This document shows, piece after piece, positions 36,343 through 45,056 of a stretch of 64,000 nucleotides of DNA. The notes beneath the pieces were generated by a model. The model searched no databases and had not been told where the DNA came from. It saw nothing but the letters and a program-made list of their open reading frames with translations. Source of the DNA: Mucilaginibacter sabulilitoris (lineage in GTDB: Bacteria; Bacteroidota; Bacteroidia; Sphingobacteriales; Sphingobacteriaceae). The position numbers and the translations under genes are program-made. The stretch is from positions 1 to 64,000 of the forward strand of contig NZ_CP139558.1 of assembly GCF_034262375.1 (NCBI RefSeq). The letters run 5' to 3'. The stretch's first letter is position 1; the number at the start of each line of letters is the position of its first letter.

Positions 36343-38742
36343 TCACTCCATTTTTAAGCTTTTTACCGGGTTCATTAGGGCGGCTTTTATACTTTGATAG
36401 CTAACCGTAAGCAGGGTAATTAAAATAGCACCGAAGCCGGTTAATACAAATATCCACCAGGTTATGCCTGCATGGTACGCGTACCCTTGCAGCCACTGGT
36501 GCATGATGTAATAAGCAACTGGTGTTGCTATTAACAGTGAAATGATAACCAGCCCAACAAAATCTTTTGAAAGTAAACGCCACAGGTTAAATATCGATGC
36601 GCCTAATACTTTGCGTATGCCAATTTCTTTGATGCGCTGTTCGGCCATGAAGGTAGCCATCCCAAATAAACCTAAACAACTGATAAATATGGCGAGGCCC
36701 GAAAAACAGCTGGCCAGTTTTCCAATACGCTCTTCGTTATCAAATTTTTTGGCATAGTCATCGTCAACAAATTGATAGCTAAATGGGGTTGCGGGGTCGT
36801 ACTTTTTAAATATTGTGCTGATCTTGCTTATGGCATCATGAGTGCTTACCAGCGGGTTTATTTTTATGTTGATATTACTCAAATTTGTCCAGAAGCGCGG
36901 CAAAAAGAAAATAGTTGGCTGAGGGGCAGCATATACCGACTGATTGACCATATCTTTTACTACACCAATAATTTTAAACTTATTGTCGTTCCATACCATA
37001 GTTTCACCAACCGGGTGTTTCAGCCCCATAAATTTGGCCGCGGTTTCGTTGATAATAAATGTTAAAGAATCTGATAAGAAAGCAGGGTTAAAATCCCGTC
37101 CCGCGGTAATTTTCCAGTCGAAGGTTTTCCCAAAGTCAGACGTTACGGCCATGGTAGTAAATTGTTCCTGTACGCCAGGGTCTTTACCCGGCCAGGTAAG
37201 GCCGCCATTAGATATATATATTTGAGTGATCCGGCTTTCAGATTCGGATACATTTTTTACAACTCCGCTGGCAAGTAAATCATTTTTAAGGGCCTGGTAT
37301 TGTTTATTAATATCATCGGTTTGCAGATTCACATTTAACATGTTATCGCGGCTGAAGCCTGCCGGGCGGTTTTTTGCAAACTGGATTTGCTGGAAAACCA
37401 CGACCGTGCCGATTATCAGTATTACTGATACGGTAAACTGAACTACCACCAATACCTTACGTGGGATGGCTGCCAAATGGCCAACCTTGAATGTCCCTTT
37501 TAATACTTTTACGGGGCGAAATGATGATAAGTACAATGCCGGATAGCTGCCTGCAATGAGCCCGGTAAATAAACTAAAGATGATACCCAGTGCCCAGAAT
37601 ACAGGGTTACCCCATAAAATAACTATTTTTTTACCCGCAAGCTCGTTAAACGCAGGCAGGCATAACAAAACCAGCAACAATGATAAAACTAAAGCAGCAA
37701 CAGCTATTAAAAGAGATTCAGTGTAAAACTGAGCGATCAGCTGGCTGCGAACGGAACCGATAGCTTTGCGAATGCCCACTTCCCGGGCCCGTTTTTCGGA
37801 CCGGGCTGTGCTCAGGTTCATGAAATTGATGCAGGCCAACAGCAACACAAAAACGCCGATTATGCCAAACATCCATACGTACTGGATATGGCCTCCGGTA
37901 TTTACGCCATTTTTAAACTCGCCGTACAGGTACCAGCGGTTCATGGGGTGCAAAAAAAGCGCCGACCGGTAGCGTGCATCGCTATTGTGCAGGCTTACGA
38001 GCGCGTTCAGTTTCAGGTTTTTGATTTTAGCCGAAACCTGGTTCATGTCGGCATTATCAGCAATTTGTACAAATGTCTGGAACCAGCTGGCTCCCCAGGG
38101 ATTATTGAACCTGGTGGCGTAATGTTCGCTTGTTGCCAGCATTTGAAATGGGGCGATGAAAGCAAGATCGCCAAAAGATGAATTTTGCGGCAGGTCCTGG
38201 TAAATGCCGGTTACCTTGGCTTCAAGCTTCTTATCAATCCTTATAACATTGTTTATCGGGTCGGCATTACCAAAAACCGCCTTAGCGGCCGACTGAGAAA
38301 GTAGTATAGATGTAGGGTCATTTAAACTACCGGCATTGCCCTTTAGTATTTTTAAAGAAAGCATGTCGGTTACCGCAGGCTCCATATAGTTGCCTTTTTG
38401 GGTTACTGTTTTATTGTTATAGGTTAAAAGATGGTCGTTTGTCCACGATGTTATAATAACATGTTTAAAAAGGTTTCCGTAGCTATTTCTAAGGGCAGGT
38501 GCCAGTGGCAAAGCTGATCCGCCAGATGTTTCCACTTCATTATTCACCCATCCGTTATCCATTACTTTAGCGATGCGATCTTTATTTTTGAAGCCTGAAT
38601 CATAGGATACCTCATCCCAAATCCATAAACCAATAAACATGGCCACTGCCATACCAACAGCCAGGCCGCCGATATTAATTAAAGAAGAAGCCTTATTTTT
38701 TATAAGGTTTCTCCACCCGATTTTCAGATAGTTTTTGATCAT
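36343..38742 (-). CDS. FtsX/MacB-type ABC permease, array member 2
   Basis: 799 residues, subgroup I (MFIGLWIWDEVSYDSGFKN; NRWYLYGEFKNGVNTGG). Coupling motifs are RAREVGIRKAIGS and RIKEIGIRKVLGAS. It is separated from the other subgroup I members (7, 8, 9) by four genes of other subgroups, which points to rearrangement or interleaved acquisition. The second periplasmic domain differs most from its subgroup. The gap to member 1 upstream is 59 bp with an almost word-perfect copy of the spacer text. As for the others, there is no ATPase domain, and ATP hydrolysis must come from a partner in trans. Confidence 0.92.
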   Translation of the reverse strand: MIKNYLKIGWRNLIKNKASSLINIGGLAVGMAVAMFIGLWIWDEVSYDSGFKNKDRIAKVMDNGWVNNEVETSGGSALPLAPALRNSYGNLFKHVIITSWTNDHLLTYNNKTVTQKGNYMEPAVTDMLSLKILKGNAGSLNDPTSILLSQSAAKAVFGNADPINNVIRIDKKLEAKVTGIYQDLPQNSSFGDLAFIAPFQMLATSEHYATRFNNPWGASWFQTFVQIADNADMNQVSAKIKNLKLNALVSLHNSDARYRSALFLHPMNRWYLYGEFKNGVNTGGHIQYVWMFGIIGVFVLLLACINFMNLSTARSEKRAREVGIRKAIGSVRSQLIAQFYTESLLIAVAALVLSLLLVLLCLPAFNELAGKKIVILWGNPVFWALGIIFSLFTGLIAGSYPALYLSSFRPVKVLKGTFKVGHLAAIPRKVLVVVQFTVSVILIIGTVVVFQQIQFAKNRPAGFSRDNMLNVNLQTDDINKQYQALKNDLLASGVVKNVSESESRITQIYISNGGLTWPGKDPGVQEQFTTMAVTSDFGKTFDWKITAGRDFNPAFLSDSLTFIINETAAKFMGLKHPVGETMVWNDNKFKIIGVVKDMVNQSVYAAPQPTIFFLPRFWTNLSNINIKINPLVSTHDAISKISTIFKKYDPATPFSYQFVDDDYAKKFDNEERIGKLASCFSGLAIFISCLGLFGMATFMAEQRIKEIGIRKVLGASIFNLWRLLSKDFVGLVIISLLIATPVAYYIMHQWLQGYAYHAGITWWIFVLTGFGAILITLLTVSYQSIKAALMNPVKSLKME

Positions 38743-38777
38743 GACAATTAGTTCATTAGTTCAATTGTTCATTGGTC

Positions 38778-38800
38778 TTTGACCTTTATCCTTTCACCTC
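38778..38800. repeat. Permease-array spacer word, copy between members 1 and 2
   Basis: TTTGACCTTTATCC followed by TTTCACCTC, one base before the stop codon of member 1, preceded by TTAGTTCATTAGTTCAATTG (38748 onward). Differs from the 21479-21501 copy at one position in 23. Confidence 0.75.
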
Positions 38801-38801
38801 A

Positions 38802-41234
38802 TTACTCCGACTTTAAACTCGTTACCGGGTTTGTTAACGCGGCTTTTATACTTTGGTAACTAACCGTTACAAGGGCTATTAATATGGCAACTATCCCGGC
38901 AAGGGCAAACATCCACCAGCTAATGGGCGTGCGGTATGTAAAATCCTGCAGCCACTTGGTCATGGCCCACCATGCAATTGGCGATGCTATGATAATAGCC
39001 AGGAAAACCAGCTTTAAAAAATTCATAGACAACAGCGTGGTTATATTACTAACAGTTGCTCCCAGCACCTTACGGATGCCTATTTCCTTGCGCCTTTGCT
39101 CGGCCATGAAAGCAGCCAAGGCGAACAGGCCCAAACAGGCAATAACAATGGCCAGTATGGCAAATGTGGTAAATATGCGCCCCATGCGCTGTACATCGGC
39201 ATACATGCTGGCAAAGCGCTCATCCATAAAGGTATAGCGAATGGGTTGGTTGGGCGCAAAGTTTTTCCACGTTGAGCTGATCTGAGCCATCGTATTTTTC
39301 ACATCACCGGCCTTTATTTTTACCGACACGATAGAATTGTTGTTAGCCAAATGCATTACCAGGGGATCTATCCCATCTCTGAGCGACTCGAAATTAAAAT
39401 CCTGCACTACACCTATTATTAACCTTGTAGTACCGTAATGACTAATACGTTTACCTACCGGGTTTTTGAGATTAAGCTTTTTAGCTAAAGTTTGATTGAT
39501 AATAACCGCCTGTGAATCGGTTTTAAGCGCAGGATTGAAATTGCGGCCCGCCACTATTTTCATCCCGAAAGTTTTGATATAATCTTCATCTACATCCCAA
39601 AACTGGCTACCGGTACCGGCCTCAGTTTTTTCCTTACCTTCGTTATGAAATTCGTTACCGTTTCGCTTGGTACCCGATACCGGCAGAAAATCGCTGATGG
39701 ATACACTTTGTACCGACGATAATTTTAGCAGTTCATTTTTAAAGCTTTTTACCTCATTATCTAAAGTACTGGTGCCCTGTATCATTACCACCTGATCTTT
39801 TTCAAATCCTACTTTTTTATTGAGGATAAATTGCATCTGGTTATAAATAACAACCGTGCTGATGATCAGGATAATAGATGTAGTGAACTGGAAAACAACT
39901 AATCCGTTGCGCAATACTGAGCTCTTACTGCCTATGCTTAGTTTGCCTTTTAATACTTCGGCAGGTTTAAAACCTGAAAGATAAAATGCGGGATAGATGC
40001 CAGCAACCACCCCAATTAAGACTGCCGATATGAGTACAGCTGGTATAAACCACCACTGTAACCATGGCATGGTAAGCGTTTTTGATGCCAAAACATTGAA
40101 ATAAGGGAGCAATACAGTAGCCAATATTAACCCCAATACAAAGGAGAAAAAACTATAAATTAATGATTCGGTCAGGAACTGGCTGATCAGCCCGCTGCGC
40201 TGTGAACCCACCACCTTGCGCAAACCAACTTCTTTTGCCCGATTGGCAGATTTTGCTGTTGACAGGTTAATGAAATTGATACAGGCTATAAGTAAAATAA
40301 AGCAAGCTACCGCGCCAAATAACCATATAAACCGGATATCGCCATGCTGCATGCCGTCATGTATATCATACGAATGCAGGTTGATATCCTTAACATTCTG
40401 CAAGTACATTTTTAGCGCATCTGCAATTCTTGCCGCGTTTTTATCCCCGTTCTTTTGCATACTCGGGATAAAATAATTGTTGATTATATCATCATTTATC
40501 TTTTTCCCGAGTGCAGCAACATTAACTCCCGGCTTCAACAACAAATAAACACTATAGTTGGCTGCCCCCCAGGTTGTTTGTTCGTCATCCCAAAATTTAA
40601 CCCCTGTAAGCGTTAATAAAAAATCATAATTAAGGTGCGTGGTTTTTGATAAATCCTGCATTACGCCGCCAATTTTATATGGCTTGGTTTTATCGTTATT
40701 AAGGTACATTACTTTGCCAACAGGATTTTGTCCGGGGAAATATTTATCGGCCTTACTTTTTGATATCACCATGGTAAGGGGCTCAGCAAGTGCATGTGCC
40801 CTGTCGCCATACACCATGCGTAGCTTCAATATGTCAAGCAACGATTGATCGGCGTAAGCGAAGCCCTCTTCATGTGTATTTTCCACGTTTTCGGCACGCC
40901 TTAACTCGTTGCTGCCGGCCCCCCAAAACAGCGAGTTAGGCATCAGTCTGCCAAACTTCTCAACTTCAGGAAAATCAGCTTTAACAGTGCGGCCCATTAC
41001 AGCTGGCCAATCAACCCCCTTTCCGTCAAATCCATCAACATGATATGCACCAACAACCCTATATATGCGATTGCCATCCGGATAACTCTTATCAAAGCTC
41101 AGTTCATTTCGAATGTAGAGCGCAATAAGTAAACAGGCCGCTATACTAAACGCAAAACCACCAATTTTAATAGCAGCGTACATTTTTTGTTTGCGCAGTT
41201 GCCTAAGGGCTATTTTTAAATAATTTTTGATCAT
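38802..41234 (-). CDS. FtsX/MacB-type ABC permease, array member 1 (promoter-proximal)
   Basis: 810 residues, the first gene of the array and the sole subgroup IV member (TM1 SIAACLLIALYIRNELSFDKSY; HDGMQHGDIRFIWLFG before TM2). Coupling motifs are RAKEVGLRKVVGS and RRKEIGIRKVLGATVSN. It has the usual plan of two periplasmic domains alternating with two FtsX cores, and about eight transmembrane helices in total. It is divergent from the M1 aminopeptidase gene. A Bacteroidota-type promoter (41322-41351) and a CGAACA-N5-TGTTCG palindrome (41405-41421) lie upstream, making this the likely start of a transcript covering all nine permeases and the esterase. Confidence 0.92.
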   Translation of the reverse strand: MIKNYLKIALRQLRKQKMYAAIKIGGFAFSIAACLLIALYIRNELSFDKSYPDGNRIYRVVGAYHVDGFDGKGVDWPAVMGRTVKADFPEVEKFGRLMPNSLFWGAGSNELRRAENVENTHEEGFAYADQSLLDILKLRMVYGDRAHALAEPLTMVISKSKADKYFPGQNPVGKVMYLNNDKTKPYKIGGVMQDLSKTTHLNYDFLLTLTGVKFWDDEQTTWGAANYSVYLLLKPGVNVAALGKKINDDIINNYFIPSMQKNGDKNAARIADALKMYLQNVKDINLHSYDIHDGMQHGDIRFIWLFGAVACFILLIACINFINLSTAKSANRAKEVGLRKVVGSQRSGLISQFLTESLIYSFFSFVLGLILATVLLPYFNVLASKTLTMPWLQWWFIPAVLISAVLIGVVAGIYPAFYLSGFKPAEVLKGKLSIGSKSSVLRNGLVVFQFTTSIILIISTVVIYNQMQFILNKKVGFEKDQVVMIQGTSTLDNEVKSFKNELLKLSSVQSVSISDFLPVSGTKRNGNEFHNEGKEKTEAGTGSQFWDVDEDYIKTFGMKIVAGRNFNPALKTDSQAVIINQTLAKKLNLKNPVGKRISHYGTTRLIIGVVQDFNFESLRDGIDPLVMHLANNNSIVSVKIKAGDVKNTMAQISSTWKNFAPNQPIRYTFMDERFASMYADVQRMGRIFTTFAILAIVIACLGLFALAAFMAEQRRKEIGIRKVLGATVSNITTLLSMNFLKLVFLAIIIASPIAWWAMTKWLQDFTYRTPISWWMFALAGIVAILIALVTVSYQSIKAALTNPVTSLKSE

Positions 41235-41321
41235 GCTGATATAATTTAAGGACCGGACGCCTGATTTTATTTTTAATTGTTGATTTATATCCTATGGTTA
41301 CTGAGAACATGCCACAGCACA

Positions 41322-41351
41322 CAAAGAATAAAATATGTGCCACTCATTCAA
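41322..41351 (-). promoter_or_regulatory. Predicted promoter of the permease array
   Basis: Minus strand: TTG (41349-41351), 18 bp, then TATTCTTTG (41322-41330), close to the Bacteroidota consensus but with one extra base in the -7 box. It gives a leader of about 80 nt. The 41235-41542 gap holds no convincing gene. Confidence 0.4.
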
Positions 41352-41404
41352 TTAACTAATTATCAACAAGTTAAATATTTAATTTTACCACTACTGTACG
41401 AAAC

Positions 41405-41421
41405 CGAACAGCTGGTGTTCG
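41405..41421. promoter_or_regulatory. CGAACA-N5-TGTTCG palindrome
   Basis: Perfect 6-bp half-sites CGAACA (41405-41410) and TGTTCG (41416-41421) around GCTGG. It is about 55 bp upstream of the predicted -33 element of the permease array. The half-site equals the unit of the phased GAAC array at 11701-11754. Confidence 0.5.
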
Positions 41422-41542
41422 CTTTTACGCTGTTTCATAGCTCAATAAATCGCGCATGCAGTAACATACAGCGTTGTTAAACGTCATAGGAAGATTAAGG
41501 GGCATACTTTTTTAGTTTGCCCTCAAAGTATTAATATTGTAT

Positions 41543-44041
41543 ATGACTGATTTCAAAAAAATTTCAACGCTCCTGTTATCATGTGCGTTAACGGCAGCTT
41601 TTACCCCATCCCGCGCCCAGGAGGCGCCTAAGCCAGATGATCCGGCATTAAAAATTTACCGTGCAGTGCCTACCAAGGTGAACGACCTGGTGCATACCAA
41701 ACTCGATGTTCGTTTTGATTACAAAAAGCGCTATCTGTATGGTAAAGAATGGGTTACATTAAAGCCTCATTTTTATCCTACAGATAGTTTAAGGCTTGAT
41801 GCCAAAGGCATGGACCTTAAAAATATATCGGTTGTAAAAAACGGTAAAAATATTCCGCTTAAATTCACTTATGAGGATAGCCTTTCGGTTGCCATTAAGC
41901 TCGATAAAGTTTATCGCAACAACGAAAGCTATACCATTTACATTGATTATACGGCCAAACCTAACGAGCTAAAACAAAAAGGCAGCGCTGCCATTAATGA
42001 TGCAAAAGGTTTATATTTTATAAACCCAGACGGCACCGAAAAAGATAAACCTACGCAAATATGGACACAGGGCGAAACCGAAAGCGCGTCGGCCTGGTTC
42101 CTTACCATTGATAAGCCAAGTCAAAAAACTACTGATGAAATCAGTATGACGGTACCTGCAAAGTATGTTACCTTATCAAACGGCAGACTTGCCTTGCAAA
42201 AAACCAATACCGACGGTACCCGCACCGATACCTGGAAAATGGAATTGCCGCACTCACCATACCTGTTTATGATGGCCGTTGGTGATTTTAAAATTTATAA
42301 AGACAAATGGCGCAATAAAGAGGTAAACTACTACCTGGAACCAAAATACGCTCCTTATGCCAAAGAAATTTTTGGCTTTACCCCGGAGGTAATTGAGTTT
42401 TATTCCAAAACTCTGGGTGTTGATTATCCATGGAACAAATATTCACAAATTGTAGTGCGCGATTATGTGAGCGGCGCTATGGAGAATACCACGGCTACAC
42501 TGCATGGCGAGTATGTACAGGCCACGCACCGCGAGCTGATTGACGCTTATTATAATAACGGCCGCAGCACCATTGTTCACGAGCTGTTTCACCAGTGGTT
42601 TGGTGATTATGTAACCGCCGAAAGCTGGAGCAACCTTACCGTAAATGAATCATTCGCCAATTTTAGCGAAACCATTTGGGCCGAACATAAATACGGCAAA
42701 GATGTCGCAGACGAACATAACCATGATGATATGCTGACCTATTTAAGATCGGCAGATGGTAAGACTAAAAACCTTGTGCGTTTCTATTACGCTGATAAAG
42801 AAGATGTTTTTGACGCGGTTACTTATCAAAAGGGTGGTCGTATTTTAAATATGCTGCGCAACTATTTGGGCGATGCTGCATTTTTTAAAGGCCTGAATAT
42901 TTACCTTAAAACAAATGCATTTAAAAATGGTGAGGCCCAGCAATTACGCCTGGCGTTTGAAGAAGCCAGCGGGCTCGATCTTAACTGGTATTTTAACCAA
43001 TGGTATTATGGAGCAGGTCACCCGGCATTAAACATCAGCTATAAATGGGACGATGCCACCAAAACCCAAACAGTTTACCTGCAGCAAACCCAGGATGGCC
43101 AAACCTTTAAACTGCCTATGGCCATTGATATCTATGCCGGTGGTAAAAAGGAGCGCCATAAAGTTTGGATGAATGATAAAGCCGATACCCTGACCTTCCA
43201 TGTAGCAAGCAAACCCGACCTGGTAAACGTTGATGGCGACAAGATATTACTTGCTAAGAAAACCGACAATAAAACAATTGATGAGTTTTCGTACCAGTAC
43301 TTTAATGCACCGTTGTATATGGACAGGTATGAAGCCATTGAAGCGGCAGCAGCCAATCAAAAAGAAAAACCAAATCAAAAAATTATAATTGCGGCTTTAA
43401 AAGATAAATATTATGGCTTGCGTATTAAGGCCATTAAAGCCCTAAACCTTACCAATGATGATGTGCGCAATGCTGCACTACCTGTATTAACCTCGCTTGC
43501 CAAAACCGACGATAATACACTGGCACGGGCAGCAGCAATTATTGCTTTGGGCAAATTAAAAATGGCGGGCAATTTAACCCTGTTCAAAGAATCATTAAAC
43601 AGCCAATCATATGCTGTACAGGGAGCCGCTTTAACCGGCATTGGTTTGTTGGACCCGGCACAAGCACTGCCTTTGGCTAAGGGTTTTGAAAAAGACAATA
43701 AAGGTGCTTTAACTACTGCTATATTTGGTTTGTATGCTGCCAATGGCGGTAACGATCAGTGGCCTTATGTTTATGACACTTTTACCAATGCTACACTGCA
43801 AAATAAATTTAACAGCGTAAGGGCTTTGGCAGAAATGACCGGCCGCGTTGAAAAACCTGAATACGCGCAACAAGGTATCGCACAGCTAAAGGAATTCGGT
43901 GTTAAATATAAAATGTATGGTGCCGATCAGTTTGTAACCCAGCAAATGCTTGATATTAAAGCCAAACGTACCCAGATGAATGATACCGCATCGGCAAATG
44001 CTGCTGATGATGTTATCAAAGCTATGGCCGTGGCCAAGTAG
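41543..44041 (+). CDS. M1-family zinc aminopeptidase, secreted, with HEAT-like C-terminus
   Basis: 832 residues from the ATG at 41543; an upstream TTG adds only two residues. There is a signal peptide (about 1-25, ending SRAQ). The M1 exopeptidase motif is GAMEN (about 311-315), and the zinc motif HELFH is at 346-350 with the third ligand Glu369 (HExxH-X18-E). A catalytic Tyr probably lies in the FDAVTYQKGG segment. The C-terminal third (about 600-830) is made of HEAT-like helical repeats. It removes N-terminal amino acids from peptides, presumably in the periplasm. It is divergent from the permease array, and an inverted repeat and a bidirectional terminator follow. Confidence 0.95.
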   Translation: MTDFKKISTLLLSCALTAAFTPSRAQEAPKPDDPALKIYRAVPTKVNDLVHTKLDVRFDYKKRYLYGKEWVTLKPHFYPTDSLRLDAKGMDLKNISVVKNGKNIPLKFTYEDSLSVAIKLDKVYRNNESYTIYIDYTAKPNELKQKGSAAINDAKGLYFINPDGTEKDKPTQIWTQGETESASAWFLTIDKPSQKTTDEISMTVPAKYVTLSNGRLALQKTNTDGTRTDTWKMELPHSPYLFMMAVGDFKIYKDKWRNKEVNYYLEPKYAPYAKEIFGFTPEVIEFYSKTLGVDYPWNKYSQIVVRDYVSGAMENTTATLHGEYVQATHRELIDAYYNNGRSTIVHELFHQWFGDYVTAESWSNLTVNESFANFSETIWAEHKYGKDVADEHNHDDMLTYLRSADGKTKNLVRFYYADKEDVFDAVTYQKGGRILNMLRNYLGDAAFFKGLNIYLKTNAFKNGEAQQLRLAFEEASGLDLNWYFNQWYYGAGHPALNISYKWDDATKTQTVYLQQTQDGQTFKLPMAIDIYAGGKKERHKVWMNDKADTLTFHVASKPDLVNVDGDKILLAKKTDNKTIDEFSYQYFNAPLYMDRYEAIEAAAANQKEKPNQKIIIAALKDKYYGLRIKAIKALNLTNDDVRNAALPVLTSLAKTDDNTLARAAAIIALGKLKMAGNLTLFKESLNSQSYAVQGAALTGIGLLDPAQALPLAKGFEKDNKGALTTAIFGLYAANGGNDQWPYVYDTFTNATLQNKFNSVRALAEMTGRVEKPEYAQQGIAQLKEFGVKYKMYGADQFVTQQMLDIKAKRTQMNDTASANAADDVIKAMAVAK

Positions 44042-44079
44042 TTAATTGCACTTATAACGTAGAAATCTCAAATCTTATC

Positions 44080-44159
44080 TGTCATTCTGAGCGTAGCGAA
44101 GAATCTGTTAAACGCCATACATATTTGTGAATAGATTCTTCGCTGCGCTCAGAATGACA
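44080..44159. repeat. 27-bp inverted repeat (TGTCATTCTGAGCG-type)
   Basis: Arm 44080-44106 and arm 44133-44159 are inverted complements with one mismatch in 27. The arms start TGTCATTCTGAGCG and end ATTCTTCGC-type text. It is a relative of the REP-like elements at 13.6-13.9, 26.4 and 46.2 kb and lies between aminopeptidase and pyrH. Confidence 0.85.
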
Positions 44160-44176
44160 AGATGTATAAAAAAAGA

Positions 44177-44206
44177 AAACCCTGATATTATCGGATATCA
44201 GGGTTT
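44177..44206. terminator. Bidirectional terminator between M1 peptidase and pyrH
   Basis: Perfect 12-bp stem AAACCCTGATAT / ATATCAGGGTTT (44177-44188, 44195-44206) with a 6-nt loop. A-rich on the left and T-rich on the right, so it can serve both convergent genes. Confidence 0.9.
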
Positions 44207-44225
44207 CTTTGTATAAGTCTTATCC

Positions 44226-44930
44226 TTAGTGTACCAGCGTTCCGATAGGTTCACCTTGTGCAATTTTCATAAAATTGCCCGATTCATTCATATCAAATAC
44301 AATGATAGGCAGTTTATTTTCACGGCAAAGTGTTATAGCGGTCATGTCCATTACGTTCAATCCCTGATCATATACCTCCTGGAATGATATTTCATCATAA
44401 CGGGTAGCTGATGGGTCTTTTTCCGGATCGGCAGTATAAATACCATCAACACGGGTGCCTTTCAATACTACATCGGCTTTAATTTCAATAGCACGCAGGG
44501 AAGCGGCTGTGTCTGTAGTAAAATAAGGGTTACCGGTACCAGCGCCAAATATCACAATTTTACCAACCTCTAAATGGTGCATGGCACGACGACGGATGTA
44601 AGGCTCGCAGATCTGTTCCATTTTTATGGCCGATTGCAGGCGTGTTTCAACACCAATACTTTCCAGCGCGTTTTGGAGGGCCATACAGTTAATTACGGTG
44701 GCCAGCATTCCCATATAATCGGCCTGGGCACGTTCCATACCCGATTTTTCGGCACTTAAGCCCCTGAAAATATTACCGCCACCAACTACAATCGCAATTT
44801 CAATACCTGCATCATATACATTTTTAATATCATGAGCATATTGCAAAACCTGGTTATTATCAATACCATATTGTCTGGTGCCCATGAGCGATTCGCCCGA
44901 AAGTTTTAGTAAGATTCTTTTGTACTTCAT
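44226..44930 (-). CDS. pyrH: UMP kinase
   Basis: PyrH phosphorylates UMP to UDP in pyrimidine nucleotide synthesis; the bacterial enzyme is a hexamer of the amino-acid-kinase fold. The 234-residue length is typical. Motifs are KLSGESLMG (about 8-16), GGGNIFRG (about 49-56), and [14 protein letters not shown] near 190. In many Bacteroidota pyrH sits right after tsf and before frr. Here nagA lies between tsf and pyrH, and no frr follows, because the gene is closed off by a strong terminator. A TATTTTTG box (45024-45031, minus strand) about 95 bp upstream suggests its own promoter. Confidence 0.97.
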   Translation of the reverse strand: MKYKRILLKLSGESLMGTRQYGIDNNQVLQYAHDIKNVYDAGIEIAIVVGGGNIFRGLSAEKSGMERAQADYMGMLATVINCMALQNALESIGVETRLQSAIKMEQICEPYIRRRAMHHLEVGKIVIFGAGTGNPYFTTDTAASLRAIEIKADVVLKGTRVDGIYTADPEKDPSATRYDEISFQEVYDQGLNVMDMTAITLCRENKLPIIVFDMNESGNFMKIAQGEPIGTLVH

Positions 44931-45056
44931 CTGGTGTGATTTGTTTTTAATAGAAATAGATGGAACTCGCTTGCGTGTGTATCATGAATTGATAAAGCTC
45001 TGTTCATATCAGGAGTAGTTCGCCAAAAATAATTAATTAAAGCCAGTGTTAAAATT

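Noticed and set aside
41277-41480. Open frame of 67 codons in the permease/aminopeptidase divergent region
   Set aside because: It crosses the predicted promoter and the CGAACA palindrome, with low-complexity composition; a chance frame is more likely.
41235-41536. Sigma-54 promoter of the permease array
   Set aside because: A GGC-containing stretch (minus-strand TGGCATG) was inspected but the matching GC element at the required spacing is absent.
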